NCBI GenBank assembly: GCA_041392065.1
Contig: JAWKMU010000002.1
Location: 496,001-560,000 of the forward strand
DNA length: 64,000 bases
Direction: 5' to 3'
DNA from: CAJQLB01 sp041392065
GTDB taxonomy: Bacteria > Bacteroidota > Bacteroidia > Flavobacteriales > Flavobacteriaceae
The stretch's first letter is position 1, and each line of letters begins with the position of its first letter. Below, in pieces: positions 17,391-26,221 of the stretch. The notes beneath the pieces were generated by a model that had not been told where the DNA came from, did no database searches, and was given only the letters and a program-made list of their open reading frames with translations. The translations under genes were made by a program, and so were the position numbers.

Positions 17391-18500
17391 TTAATTGTCT
17401 ATTTGCTTTAGCATGGTTTCGACAAAATTATCAATTGATCTTAATTTTATATAATCGTTAAAGTAAATTTCTCTATTGTTTGTCGTGTTTATAAGACCTT
17501 TTTCCATTGCCAATTTTAAGGCTACTTTATCGTTGGTTTCACAAGCAAAAACACCTTTTATGTCTGAAATTTCGCCTGCGCATTTTGTACTTACAACATT
17601 ATTGTTTTGAGACATCATTTGAAGTAGTACGTTTGGGAATCCTTCAATTCTTGAAGAAACAACACATAGTCTGGCTTTATTAAAAATAGGGTAAACATTT
17701 TTTACGTAGCCATATAAAATGACTTGTTCATTCAATTGTAGATCATCTATTTGGCTTACTAATTTTTGATGTTCTACATCTTCACCAACTCCAAGAATTA
17801 CAAGTTTTAATTCTTTGTTATCCATTAAATTAAAAGCTTCAATAAGTATATCGAAACCTTTTTCCGGAATTAAGCGACCAGCTGCCACGATAAAATTTTC
17901 TATCTTAAAATCTATGGCTTCTATTTCTTTTTGCCTTATTTCATTTAGGTCTACAGGATTTGGGATTACGACAACTTTATCTTTTTTCTTTAGCCAAGGC
18001 AATGCTTCCAGTAATTGTTGCTTCATTAAAGCAGTTTGGCAAATAATAACATCTGCTTGCTTATAACCTATTAGATATGCAGTTTTATAAAGCATAAGCT
18101 TGAACCCTTTAAAACGCAAGAAAATAGAGGTTGATTCTCTTAATACTAACTTGGTATCTTTAAAAACACCTACAAACTTTAAAAAACCAAGAAGTCCATT
18201 AATTAGGGATTGTGAACTAATAGCATGATTTATATGATGTGTCTTACTTAATCCTTGTAGATACCTCATTGCGCTAAAGAATCCTTTGTAAACCGAAGTA
18301 TTGTTTAAATAAATGATAGTGCATTTATCTTCTATGGATTCCCAACCATGATGTTTCTTTTTAACTAAAAAAACTACTGTGCATTTTTTTCCTTGACTAA
18401 TAAAATAATTAATAATTGTAAACAATACTTGTTGCGCTCCTCCACCAATTAAATCTGCAGGAAGTACAAAGAGCCAATCTATTGTTTCTTTATTTTTCAT
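17391..18500 (-). CDS. GT4-type glycosyltransferase
   Basis: This 369-residue GT-B enzyme begins with the donor-side glycine loop LIGGGAQQVL, has AAGRLIPEKGFDILIEAF near residue 205 and the C-terminal SRIEGFPNVLLQMMSQNNNVV block carrying the conserved acidic residue. It is cytoplasmic and should add one sugar of the repeat unit. Its ATG shares one base with the stop of the preceding glycosyltransferase (TAATG junction at 18498-18502), which implies coupled translation. The donor and linkage are unknown. Confidence 0.9.
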   Translation of the reverse strand: MKNKETIDWLFVLPADLIGGGAQQVLFTIINYFISQGKKCTVVFLVKKKHHGWESIEDKCTIIYLNNTSVYKGFFSAMRYLQGLSKTHHINHAISSQSLINGLLGFLKFVGVFKDTKLVLRESTSIFLRFKGFKLMLYKTAYLIGYKQADVIICQTALMKQQLLEALPWLKKKDKVVVIPNPVDLNEIRQKEIEAIDFKIENFIVAAGRLIPEKGFDILIEAFNLMDNKELKLVILGVGEDVEHQKLVSQIDDLQLNEQVILYGYVKNVYPIFNKARLCVVSSRIEGFPNVLLQMMSQNNNVVSTKCAGEISDIKGVFACETNDKVALKLAMEKGLINTTNNREIYFNDYIKLRSIDNFVETMLKQIDN

Positions 18501-19576
18501 TAGTTTAAAATAAGGCTTGTAAATAAGTCTTCGTATTTTGATATAATTTTGTCTTTGTTAAATTTCTTTATAACAGAATCTATTACTTGTTGCTTTTGCA
18601 ACGGAAAATCTTTGAGCTTTATTAAACTCTCACTCAATTCTATTTCATTATCTACTAAAAAGCCATTAACACCATGTTCTATAATTTCTGAAGTCCCACC
18701 AGGGCAATTGTAAGCAATTACAGGTGTGCCTACAACACAGCTTTCTAAAAGTGCATTCGGAAAGCCTTCAGCATAGGAACCTTGAATAAAAGCAGAGCTG
18801 TTTTTTAGGTATTTTTCTACGTCATTTGTGAAATCAATCCAGTGGATTTTTTTATTTAAATTTAGCTCATCAACTTTATCTCTTATTTTTTGTTCATGAG
18901 GTCCACTACCAATAATAGTATAGCTAAAGTTAAATTTTAAATGACTCATAGCTTCTAAAATCCTTATATGACCTTTTTCCTCATGAAGTCTTCCAACAGT
19001 AATGTAATTTGGTTGTGTCTTTTTTTCGTCTGAAATTTCAGTAGTAACCAAATTAGTTATTGGGTTATTTATAATATAAATCTTTTTTGATGTTTTTGGG
19101 TGCAGTTCTTTTAATTCTTCTGCCATGTCTTTTGATTGACATACAATAGCGTCTAACAACCGATAACTATACCTATAGAGTAATCTACTAACTAAAGGCA
19201 TAGAAGTTTTGTGGTATATTTTTGTAATTTTTTTAATATTTGCTTCCCTCGAAACAAATTTTGTTTTTTTTAGCCATAATGAATTTATTGTAGTTATAGC
19301 AGTAAGATGCTCTACAGATGTCATTATTATTTGAGGCTTTTTTTTGAATATTTGTTTAAATAATTTAGGGATTGCAGTAAGCACTCTTTTTTTGTTTAAA
19401 AATTGAACATCTACATTTTTAACTGAATAGGCTACATCTTTTTCAAAACCTATGACCAATAGCTCTGCCTTAAATTTTGTGGCATCAAGGTTTTGTGCTA
19501 TAAAAGAAACAATTCTTTCTGCACCTCCAGCTCTAAGTGAAGGTAAAATGAATAAGATTTTTATTTTTTCACTCAT
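18500..19576 (-). CDS. GT4-type glycosyltransferase
   Basis: This 358-residue GT-B protein starts with LPSLRAGGAERIVSFIAQ. It has TVGRLHEEKGHIRILEAM near 195 and the YAEGFPNALLESCVVGTPVIAY region near 275, followed by CPGGTSEII, all typical of GT4 enzymes acting on lipid-linked sugars. It begins 2 bases after the asnB-like stop and ends in a one-base overlap with the next glycosyltransferase, so it sits in the middle of a tight operon. It resembles the gene at 21575-22666 in its C-terminal motifs, which suggests an old duplication or similar donors. Confidence 0.9.
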   Translation of the reverse strand: MSEKIKILFILPSLRAGGAERIVSFIAQNLDATKFKAELLVIGFEKDVAYSVKNVDVQFLNKKRVLTAIPKLFKQIFKKKPQIIMTSVEHLTAITTINSLWLKKTKFVSREANIKKITKIYHKTSMPLVSRLLYRYSYRLLDAIVCQSKDMAEELKELHPKTSKKIYIINNPITNLVTTEISDEKKTQPNYITVGRLHEEKGHIRILEAMSHLKFNFSYTIIGSGPHEQKIRDKVDELNLNKKIHWIDFTNDVEKYLKNSSAFIQGSYAEGFPNALLESCVVGTPVIAYNCPGGTSEIIEHGVNGFLVDNEIELSESLIKLKDFPLQKQQVIDSVIKKFNKDKIISKYEDLFTSLILN

Positions 19577-19578
19577 TT

Positions 19579-21429
19579 TTAGGTAATAGAAATCCCTTTG
19601 CCATTGTTTTTAAGCCATTGTTTTAAAACCAAAAGCTTCCATATTAGTGGATATCTGTTCCAAGTGCCATCCATATGCTGTTTTATCATAAATTGTACCT
19701 TATCTACATCAATGCAAGGTATCGATTTTAAACCTTCATCATTAAGCTCGTCTAAGACATAATTTTTTAAATCTTTTCTAAACCATTCTTTAAAAGGCAT
19801 TGTAAAGCCAGCTTTGGGTCTGTCAAAGATATGCTCAGGAACAGATTGGTATAATAAGTCTTTTAATATGCGTTTGGAATTGTTTTTTTGAAATTTAAAA
19901 TGAGTTGGGAGGGAATTAGCAAAACCAACTATGCGATGATCTTGCAAAGGAGAACGAGCTTCTAATGAGTAAGCCATAGTGGCTCTGTCAACCTTTGTGT
20001 TAATATCCCAATTCAGATAGGTTTTAAGATCAAAATCTGAAATGCGTTCTAATAAATTTTTATGATTATGCATCAAATACTTTAATTCTTCTATGTCTTT
20101 TATATTATGGTCTTTTGTAATGAAAGATTGTTCTACGCCAGACATAGCATTTAAATAGGCCTCGTTAGAGTTTTTAAGTTTGAGTATTTGTGCTATGACT
20201 TTAAATCTATAATAAGGCAATAGGTCTAGTCCAAAAGCAGATAATTGTCTTAGTGGCAGTGGTAAGCTAAATATTTTACTTCCTTTTCTTGCCCAATTGT
20301 ACCTGTGGTATCCTAAAAAATTTTCATCGCCAGCATCTCCAGAAAGCGCAACTGTAACATGCTGTCTTGTGTATTTTGCCAATAGCATAGAAGGTATCGC
20401 AGATGAATCTGCAAAGGGTTCGTCAAAATAATAACTAAAATTTTGAATAAGATCAATGCCTTCATTGTAATTGCATTCTATAACATGATGGTCAGTTTGC
20501 AAATGATTTGCAACAAGTTGAGCATACTTACTTTCATCAAAACCTTTTTCGTTGAATTTAACAGAAAAAGTCTTTACTTTTTCGGAAGTAGACTCTGTTG
20601 CCTTTGCAGCTATAAGTGACGAGTCTATTCCGCCAGACAAAAATACTCCAACAGGAACATCGGCAAACAATCTTATAGAAACAGCATCTTTTAATACTTC
20701 GTTAAGCTCTTTTTTTGCATCTTCATAAGAACCTTTGTATGTGTTTTGGTTTTTATACTCAATGTCCCAATAAGGTTCTGAAATAAATTTACCAGTGTTT
20801 AGACTAAAAGTAAATTTATGCCCAGCTTTAAGTTTTTTGACCTCGTTAAAAATAGATTGTGGGTCAGGAACATTTCCCCAAGCTAAGTAACTTGAAATTG
20901 CACGCTCAGAAATGGTGAGGTTTTTTGAGTGCAGTTGGATTGAAGCTATTTGACTGGAAAATTCGAAATCTTTTCCGTCATGAAAATAGTAAAAAGGTTT
21001 TTGGCCCAAACGATCTCTAGCTCCAAAAAATTGTTGCTTTTTTTCATCAAAAATCACGAAGGCAAACATGCCAATAAAATGGTCTACGCAATTTTCTCCA
21101 TATTCCAAATAAGCAGCACAGAGTACTTCTGTATCACTGGTAGTAGTAAAATTGTATCCTTTTTGAAGAAGTTTTTCTTTGATGTCCTTAAAATTGTATA
21201 CTTCGCCATTAAAAACAATGTGTATGTGGTCGTAATAAGTAAAAGGCTGGTCAGATCTGGGGTCTAAGTCTATTATTGACAGTCTGTTATGCCCAAAGAC
21301 AACCTGTTTATTACTTTGTTTATAAACTTTATGACCCAATTTGTCTGGACCTCTAAAAGCAGTTCGTTTAAGTTTATCTATAACTTGGTCTTCACTATAA
21401 TTTAGTGTTGTTCCATAAATACCACACAT
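19579..21429 (-). CDS. Asparagine synthase (glutamine-hydrolysing)-like amidotransferase
   Basis: The 616-residue protein starts MCGIYG, giving the catalytic Cys2 of a class II glutaminase domain (residues 2-200, with FNGEVYN and SDTEVL). The ATP-dependent synthetase domain has the PP-loop LSGGIDSSL near 265 and a second SGDAGDENFLGYHRY block. This is AsnB/WbpS type. Inside a polysaccharide locus such genes usually amidate a carboxyl group on a sugar acid, using glutamine as nitrogen donor, instead of making free asparagine. It lies 2 bases upstream of a glycosyltransferase gene. Plain asparagine synthesis remains possible. Confidence 0.9.
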   Translation of the reverse strand: MCGIYGTTLNYSEDQVIDKLKRTAFRGPDKLGHKVYKQSNKQVVFGHNRLSIIDLDPRSDQPFTYYDHIHIVFNGEVYNFKDIKEKLLQKGYNFTTTSDTEVLCAAYLEYGENCVDHFIGMFAFVIFDEKKQQFFGARDRLGQKPFYYFHDGKDFEFSSQIASIQLHSKNLTISERAISSYLAWGNVPDPQSIFNEVKKLKAGHKFTFSLNTGKFISEPYWDIEYKNQNTYKGSYEDAKKELNEVLKDAVSIRLFADVPVGVFLSGGIDSSLIAAKATESTSEKVKTFSVKFNEKGFDESKYAQLVANHLQTDHHVIECNYNEGIDLIQNFSYYFDEPFADSSAIPSMLLAKYTRQHVTVALSGDAGDENFLGYHRYNWARKGSKIFSLPLPLRQLSAFGLDLLPYYRFKVIAQILKLKNSNEAYLNAMSGVEQSFITKDHNIKDIEELKYLMHNHKNLLERISDFDLKTYLNWDINTKVDRATMAYSLEARSPLQDHRIVGFANSLPTHFKFQKNNSKRILKDLLYQSVPEHIFDRPKAGFTMPFKEWFRKDLKNYVLDELNDEGLKSIPCIDVDKVQFMIKQHMDGTWNRYPLIWKLLVLKQWLKNNGKGISIT

Positions 21430-21574
21430 ATATTATTTTAAATATAGATTTCAAAAAAATTAGATAAGTCAATAGTACAAATAAAAATTAATTACCAATT
21501 AAATTTCGGACATTGTGTATCTTTTTTAGTTGAAATTAATTAAATAATTATTTCAAACTTGGTCGTAATAAAAT

Positions 21575-22666
21575 TTAGTTATTCAATAACTTTTCAATTA
21601 AAGACTTCCATTTGTTTGCAACTGTAATTTCTTCAAAATCAGTTGATTTTTCATAACCTTTTTTGCCAAAAGAAATTCTAAGCAATTCATTATCCATAAG
21701 TTTTTTTAAGTAAGTTTCCAATAGATTTTGATTGCCAACAGGAATTAAAAATCCGTTTTCTTCATGATTGATCATTTCTGATGGGCCTGAAGGGCAGTCA
21801 GTTGAAACACATGCTAATTCAAAATACATAGCTTCAATGAGTGCATTCGGAAAGCCTTCATATTTAGACGTGAATGCAAATATTTTTGAGGTATTGTAAT
21901 ATGAAGCAACATCTTTGGTTTTACCAACAAATTCTACTTTTTCTTCAAGGTCTAATTTGTTTACTAATTCTTTATATTCTGAGAGCATTGGACCATCTCC
22001 AACTAGTATTAATTTCCACTTTCCGTCGTTTACTTTAGAAAAGGCCTTAATTAATAAATCTTGATTTTTGCTTCTAACAAGCCTTCCTACATTTAGGATG
22101 ACATTGTTTCGATTTATTTCTGGGTTTTTTAAAGCGCTTAGTTCTTTTGACAATGGGTTTGGAAGAATGACTATTTTTTTTTCGTCAATAATTTTTTTAT
22201 AAAAACTTTTAACCGATTGGGATTGCACTGCAATAATGTCAGCCTTGGGATAAGCATAATTTACAAGTCTTTTCCAGATAAAACTTAATTTTATAGCAGA
22301 AGGATTAGTCCTTTCTGAAATAATACACGGAATGTTTAAGGATTTTGCAGCCAAACTTCCTAAAACATTCGATGTTGTCATGAAACTTATAAGTAAATCA
22401 ATATGCTCAATTGTTAGTGTCTTTTTTATTTTTTTATATAAGCGAATATTTTCAGAAAGAGAGGATAAAACATTAGATTTTGTTATTTCGTTTTCTCTAC
22501 AATAGTGCATTTTTATAGATGCATTCAATGGGTAAAAAAGAGGAGTGTTTACTATTGTGATAATGTGTACTTCATAGTTATCAGAAAAATTATTTGCCAA
22601 AGATGACAGCACACGTTCTGCTCCTCCAGAACCTAAGTTATATATTAAAAATGCTATCTTTTTCAT
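21575..22666 (-). CDS. GT4-type glycosyltransferase
   Basis: This 363-residue GT-B protein has an N-terminal NLGSGGAERVLSSLA loop, LNVGRLVRSKNQDLLIKAF near 192, and YEGFPNALIEAMYFELACVS followed by CPSGPSEMINHEENG in the donor domain. These are the standard signature of the GalNAc/Gal/Glc-type GT4 enzymes of Wzy-dependent loci. It follows the two-part GINT1-like gene by 13 bases. A 145-base gap without any visible feature separates it from asnB. The donor is unknown. Confidence 0.9.
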   Translation of the reverse strand: MKKIAFLIYNLGSGGAERVLSSLANNFSDNYEVHIITIVNTPLFYPLNASIKMHYCRENEITKSNVLSSLSENIRLYKKIKKTLTIEHIDLLISFMTTSNVLGSLAAKSLNIPCIISERTNPSAIKLSFIWKRLVNYAYPKADIIAVQSQSVKSFYKKIIDEKKIVILPNPLSKELSALKNPEINRNNVILNVGRLVRSKNQDLLIKAFSKVNDGKWKLILVGDGPMLSEYKELVNKLDLEEKVEFVGKTKDVASYYNTSKIFAFTSKYEGFPNALIEAMYFELACVSTDCPSGPSEMINHEENGFLIPVGNQNLLETYLKKLMDNELLRISFGKKGYEKSTDFEEITVANKWKSLIEKLLNN

Positions 22667-22679
22667 AATTATAAATAAG

Positions 22680-24332
22680 TCATTTTTTCCTACTTATTTT
22701 TGCATCAATTATAGTTAGGTTTCCTAAAGTATTAATGGTGTGAGTTGAAAGTAAATCATTGTCCCAATCAGGATAAATAGACTCGATGTTTTTTTCTTGG
22801 TATTCGGTTTCTGTCAATTTTATTATTTCTTGAAGTTGTATACCATAGCCATAATGTTTTGAACAATTCTGGCTTGGTCTATACAGTTTGGTTTCATGTT
22901 TAAAAATACTTCCTGCTGGTCTTGAAAAAGTGTGATCTGTTGTTATTGGATTTTGCGGATGACTTATCCACGTGTCGCTTAAAAGACTATCTGAATAAAA
23001 CAAAAACAGCTCGTTAATTACGTTTTCTCCATTATACTCAGCTAAATTGGTAAATAACCAATATTTGTCGTTGTGTTTATAAATGGTTGAATCTACGGCT
23101 TTTATGTTACTTAATAAGATTTTTTCTAATTTCCATTTTTTTGGAAATTCTATGCATTTATACAATTCTATTGTGCCGTTTTGTTGTGTTTCAGGCAACA
23201 TGTATAATTCATTATCATCTTCAATTAAAAATGGATATGACAAATGGTAACCTGTTTCTAATACAACTTCAGGTTTAGTATAATTCCCATTGTCATCCAT
23301 TTCAATCACAGATATTTTTCCTTTGTTTTCTTTGTAAAGAAGCTCTTCAATAAAAATAAAGTATTTGTCTTTTTTTAAGATAAATGGATCTGCCCAAAAC
23401 CTATCTTTTGGTGGTAATAACCTAATGAAGTTTTTAAAGTTTCTGCTTTTTTTATCATTTTCTTTTAAACTGAATAATAAAATCCATTGATCAAAATAAA
23501 ATTGTCTTTTTATTACTTTAATAAAAGCCAAATAATACAATTTTGAAATGTATTTTATAGTCTCAAAATTGTTAGGAGTTTTATAGAGCTTCTGGTTGTT
23601 TTCTTGAATTTTATTTTGTGACTCTGCTTTTTGGAAAAATAGATCGCTTCCAAATTCATGTAGTTCATTCAGTTTTCTTTCTATTAAGAATTTAGATTTC
23701 CAGAAAACATTGTGTCTATTTCGCCAAATAAAGAGATGATCAGTATTAAAAGCTGTTTTATAAATAGTGATTTCATTGTTGTCTTTAAACACATTTAGTG
23801 AAACTTTGGTTTCAAAGTCTTTTTTTAAAGTTTCCCAGACACCAGATAATTTATTAGTCTCAACATTATAATTTCCATGTTTATAATACCAAATGCCATT
23901 TTTCGAGAACTTAGATAGCTCGATTAAGAAATTATTTGATTCTTGGCATAGAATAACATCTAATCGCTTAGATTTTATTTTTTTAATTTGTTCTTCATTA
24001 AAAAAATGAGGTGTCTTTTTCCTATTATTAGAAATAATTATTTCTTCTAATTTTAAAAGTCCTTTTAAATTTTTAGCTTGAAAAACAATAGAGTTTCTGC
24101 CAGTTATCTTTTTTTCTATATTAGCATAAATTGTAAAATATAAATGACATATAAAAGTCCAGATTTTATCTGAGAATTTTGATGAATTTATAGGCCTTTT
24201 ACTATTATTTTTAATAACCAAGCAAATTTCAAGACTATTAGAGTTAAATATTTTTTCAACTAAGGCATAAAACCAGTTTTCAACATAGTAATCTTCAACA
24301 AATAATCCTATTTTAAGCTTTGGTTTGTTCAT
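22680..24332 (-). CDS. Two-part formyltransferase-like / GINT1-like glycan enzyme
   Basis: This protein has about 550 residues. The N-terminal 200 residues (KIGLFVEDYYVENWFYALV, then DVILCQESNN and GIWYYKHGNYN) look like the formyltransferase/hydrolase-like part found in such locus genes. The C-terminal 270 residues carry RFWADPFIL, SYPFLIEDDNELYMLPE, DSTIYKHNDKYWLF, SRPAGSIF and LYRPSQ. These resemble the five-bladed propeller-like domain of plant glucosamine inositolphosphorylceramide transferase 1. An upstream in-frame ATG at 24389 would overlap the previous gene by 77 bases; ATG 24332 gives a 20-base overlap and puts the first beta strand at the N terminus, so it is preferred. The catalytic role is not established; sugar transfer or modification is inferred from position. 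Confidence 0.7.
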   Translation of the reverse strand: MNKPKLKIGLFVEDYYVENWFYALVEKIFNSNSLEICLVIKNNSKRPINSSKFSDKIWTFICHLYFTIYANIEKKITGRNSIVFQAKNLKGLLKLEEIIISNNRKKTPHFFNEEQIKKIKSKRLDVILCQESNNFLIELSKFSKNGIWYYKHGNYNVETNKLSGVWETLKKDFETKVSLNVFKDNNEITIYKTAFNTDHLFIWRNRHNVFWKSKFLIERKLNELHEFGSDLFFQKAESQNKIQENNQKLYKTPNNFETIKYISKLYYLAFIKVIKRQFYFDQWILLFSLKENDKKSRNFKNFIRLLPPKDRFWADPFILKKDKYFIFIEELLYKENKGKISVIEMDDNGNYTKPEVVLETGYHLSYPFLIEDDNELYMLPETQQNGTIELYKCIEFPKKWKLEKILLSNIKAVDSTIYKHNDKYWLFTNLAEYNGENVINELFLFYSDSLLSDTWISHPQNPITTDHTFSRPAGSIFKHETKLYRPSQNCSKHYGYGIQLQEIIKLTETEYQEKNIESIYPDWDNDLLSTHTINTLGNLTIIDAKISRKK

Positions 24333-25074
24333 CCAGACTTTCTTCTTTTGATTGTTTTTTATTGTATAAAAACTGAAACAAAAAGACATTTTGATTTTTT
24401 GAATTAAAAATTAAAAAAAAGAAATACCAAACAATTAAACTTAAAGCAATCATTTCTCCACCATCCTCTAATAAAATTAAGATTAAATGTGAATAACGAT
24501 CATACTCTACAAATTCATCAACCATATCCATAGCTATGCCAAAGAATAAAAACAATCCAAATAAAAGAAATAAGTCAATATTTCTTTTTCTATATTTTTC
24601 ATCTCCATTCATATACCCAAAAACTATGAAAAACAATAAGATTGACCCAAAAATTGCGACGTATGTTAATTCTCCAAGGTCTTGAGGCCTTAAACCTAAC
24701 ATTGAGCTGTAGTTTAGTTTATTTGATACCCAACTACCAAATGTTTCATGAAATTGTAAAGCATCATCCAATAAAAGTAGTGCAAATAGTATTAGCCAAG
24801 CTATATATCCAAATCGTTTTCTTTTTTTTATAAGATAAATTGTTATGAGAATTACAACAAAATATTTAAAATACTGAAACATCTCAGGATAACCACCATC
24901 AACATTAATCATAAATAAGTCTGATATTGACCAATTAAATTGAACTCTTTTAAAAATTAAAAAAATAAAGAGTACGTGAGCTATTATAAAAAACAAATCA
25001 ACACTTAACAATATTGCAAGTATTCTATTTGTTCTTTTTAGGCTAAAATGTTTTTTAAAAAAATTAAACTTCAT
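24313..25074 (-). CDS. Hypothetical multi-pass membrane protein
   Basis: The 253-residue product has about six or seven hydrophobic helices. A charged cytoplasmic start (MKFNFFKKHFSLKRTNR) comes first, and the tail is long and Lys/Glu/Gln-rich. Conserved-looking loops include FHETFGSWVSNKLNYSS and an acidic VDEFVEYDRY, which may face the membrane surface. I do not recognise the family. Its end overlaps the start of the GINT1-like gene by 20 bases, so the two are cotranslated and may work together. It lies 24 bases downstream of the Wzy candidate. It could modify or help move the lipid-linked glycan. Confidence 0.65.
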   Translation of the reverse strand: MKFNFFKKHFSLKRTNRILAILLSVDLFFIIAHVLFIFLIFKRVQFNWSISDLFMINVDGGYPEMFQYFKYFVVILITIYLIKKRKRFGYIAWLILFALLLLDDALQFHETFGSWVSNKLNYSSMLGLRPQDLGELTYVAIFGSILLFFIVFGYMNGDEKYRKRNIDLFLLFGLFLFFGIAMDMVDEFVEYDRYSHLILILLEDGGEMIALSLIVWYFFFLIFNSKNQNVFLFQFLYNKKQSKEESLDEQTKA

Positions 25075-25098
25075 TGTATTTTTTTTAATTCAAATAAT

Positions 25099-26211
25099 TC
25101 ACTTAATTTTCTTCTCATCATTGACTTCAAGAGGTATGTTACGATGCTCAATAACTTTAAAATAAAGCCAAATAGATATTAATATTACAAAGTAGACAGT
25201 ATCGAAATTATGAGTCGTTAAATTTAATCCAATTAAAGTAATAGCCAATAACAATAGGTGTCCTTTTGACTTAAAAAAAGCGAAGCTTTTATATAGCATA
25301 AAAAAATAAATGCCTAAGTAAAGTAAAAATGGGATAATGCCTGATTCTCCAATAACTCTTAAGTAGTTGTTATGAACACCATCTTCATAAATTTGGTCAC
25401 TAGTAAAAGTTCTGTATCCATTTCCTGAGATTGGGGAGTTTAAAATAAGATTGTAGTATTGAGACCAAGTTTCTGTTCTTGAACCTTTATTTATAAATGT
25501 ATCAACTTGACCACTATTTACTAAGTTACTTAATGTATTGAATCTCTCAGAGTTTAGCTTTAAAAGTTCATTAACACTAAAGAACAAAATTAGAGTTCCA
25601 ATTCCAATAACCAATATTTTTAAATTTTTCTTGTTCTGAAAAATTGAAGCAATAATGAGCAAAGACCATAAGAGTAAGAAAGTTCTTGAAAAAGTGAGAA
25701 TGCCACAAAATGTAAAAAACGCTTGCCCAATTAATTTCCATTTTTGATTTGTAAGTCCAAAGCACAATACAAATCCAATTAAAGCTGCAAATCCAGCCTC
25801 ATTGGCATTGACATAAAAACCACTATACCTTCCATAATCTGAAGAGAAAAAAATAACGTTAAGTAAAATTGTAGAAACTCCAATAGCCAAAATAAATATA
25901 AGCTCTTTAATCTTGGTGTTATAAATCAATTGGCCACCACAAACTACTATTAGTAAATACTTAATAAAATCTATAAAATAATCCTTTTCACTTTCAACAC
26001 CAATTAATCCCGAAATAACAAAATAGGTTATGGCAAAAATGATAAAAGGCCAGGCAGGTCTTGTCTTACTACTCAAGAAATAATAAACGATAAGCAATAT
26101 AAAACTTGAGTAACTTAATAAACTACCTGCTGAATCGCCATAGTTTATAAGGACAATGCTCGACACATTGCATACAAACAAAACTAATATGATATATCTA
26201 AGAATTTGCAT
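25099..26211 (-). CDS. O-antigen polymerase/ligase family protein (Wzy candidate)
   Basis: This 370-residue integral membrane protein has about ten or eleven hydrophobic segments. A large loop in the second half contains GSRTETWSQYYNLILNSPI and SGNGYRTF, then VHNNYLRVIGESG, the pattern seen in the Wzy_C/O-antigen ligase domain. It probably polymerises undecaprenyl-linked repeat units at the periplasmic face. It lies 10 bases after the flippase gene. A WaaL-type ligase role cannot be excluded from sequence, but the locus holds no other polymerase candidate. Confidence 0.85.
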   Translation of the reverse strand: MQILRYIILVLFVCNVSSIVLINYGDSAGSLLSYSSFILLIVYYFLSSKTRPAWPFIIFAITYFVISGLIGVESEKDYFIDFIKYLLIVVCGGQLIYNTKIKELIFILAIGVSTILLNVIFFSSDYGRYSGFYVNANEAGFAALIGFVLCFGLTNQKWKLIGQAFFTFCGILTFSRTFLLLWSLLIIASIFQNKKNLKILVIGIGTLILFFSVNELLKLNSERFNTLSNLVNSGQVDTFINKGSRTETWSQYYNLILNSPISGNGYRTFTSDQIYEDGVHNNYLRVIGESGIIPFLLYLGIYFFMLYKSFAFFKSKGHLLLLAITLIGLNLTTHNFDTVYFVILISIWLYFKVIEHRNIPLEVNDEKKIK

Positions 26212-26221
26212 TATTAATTAG

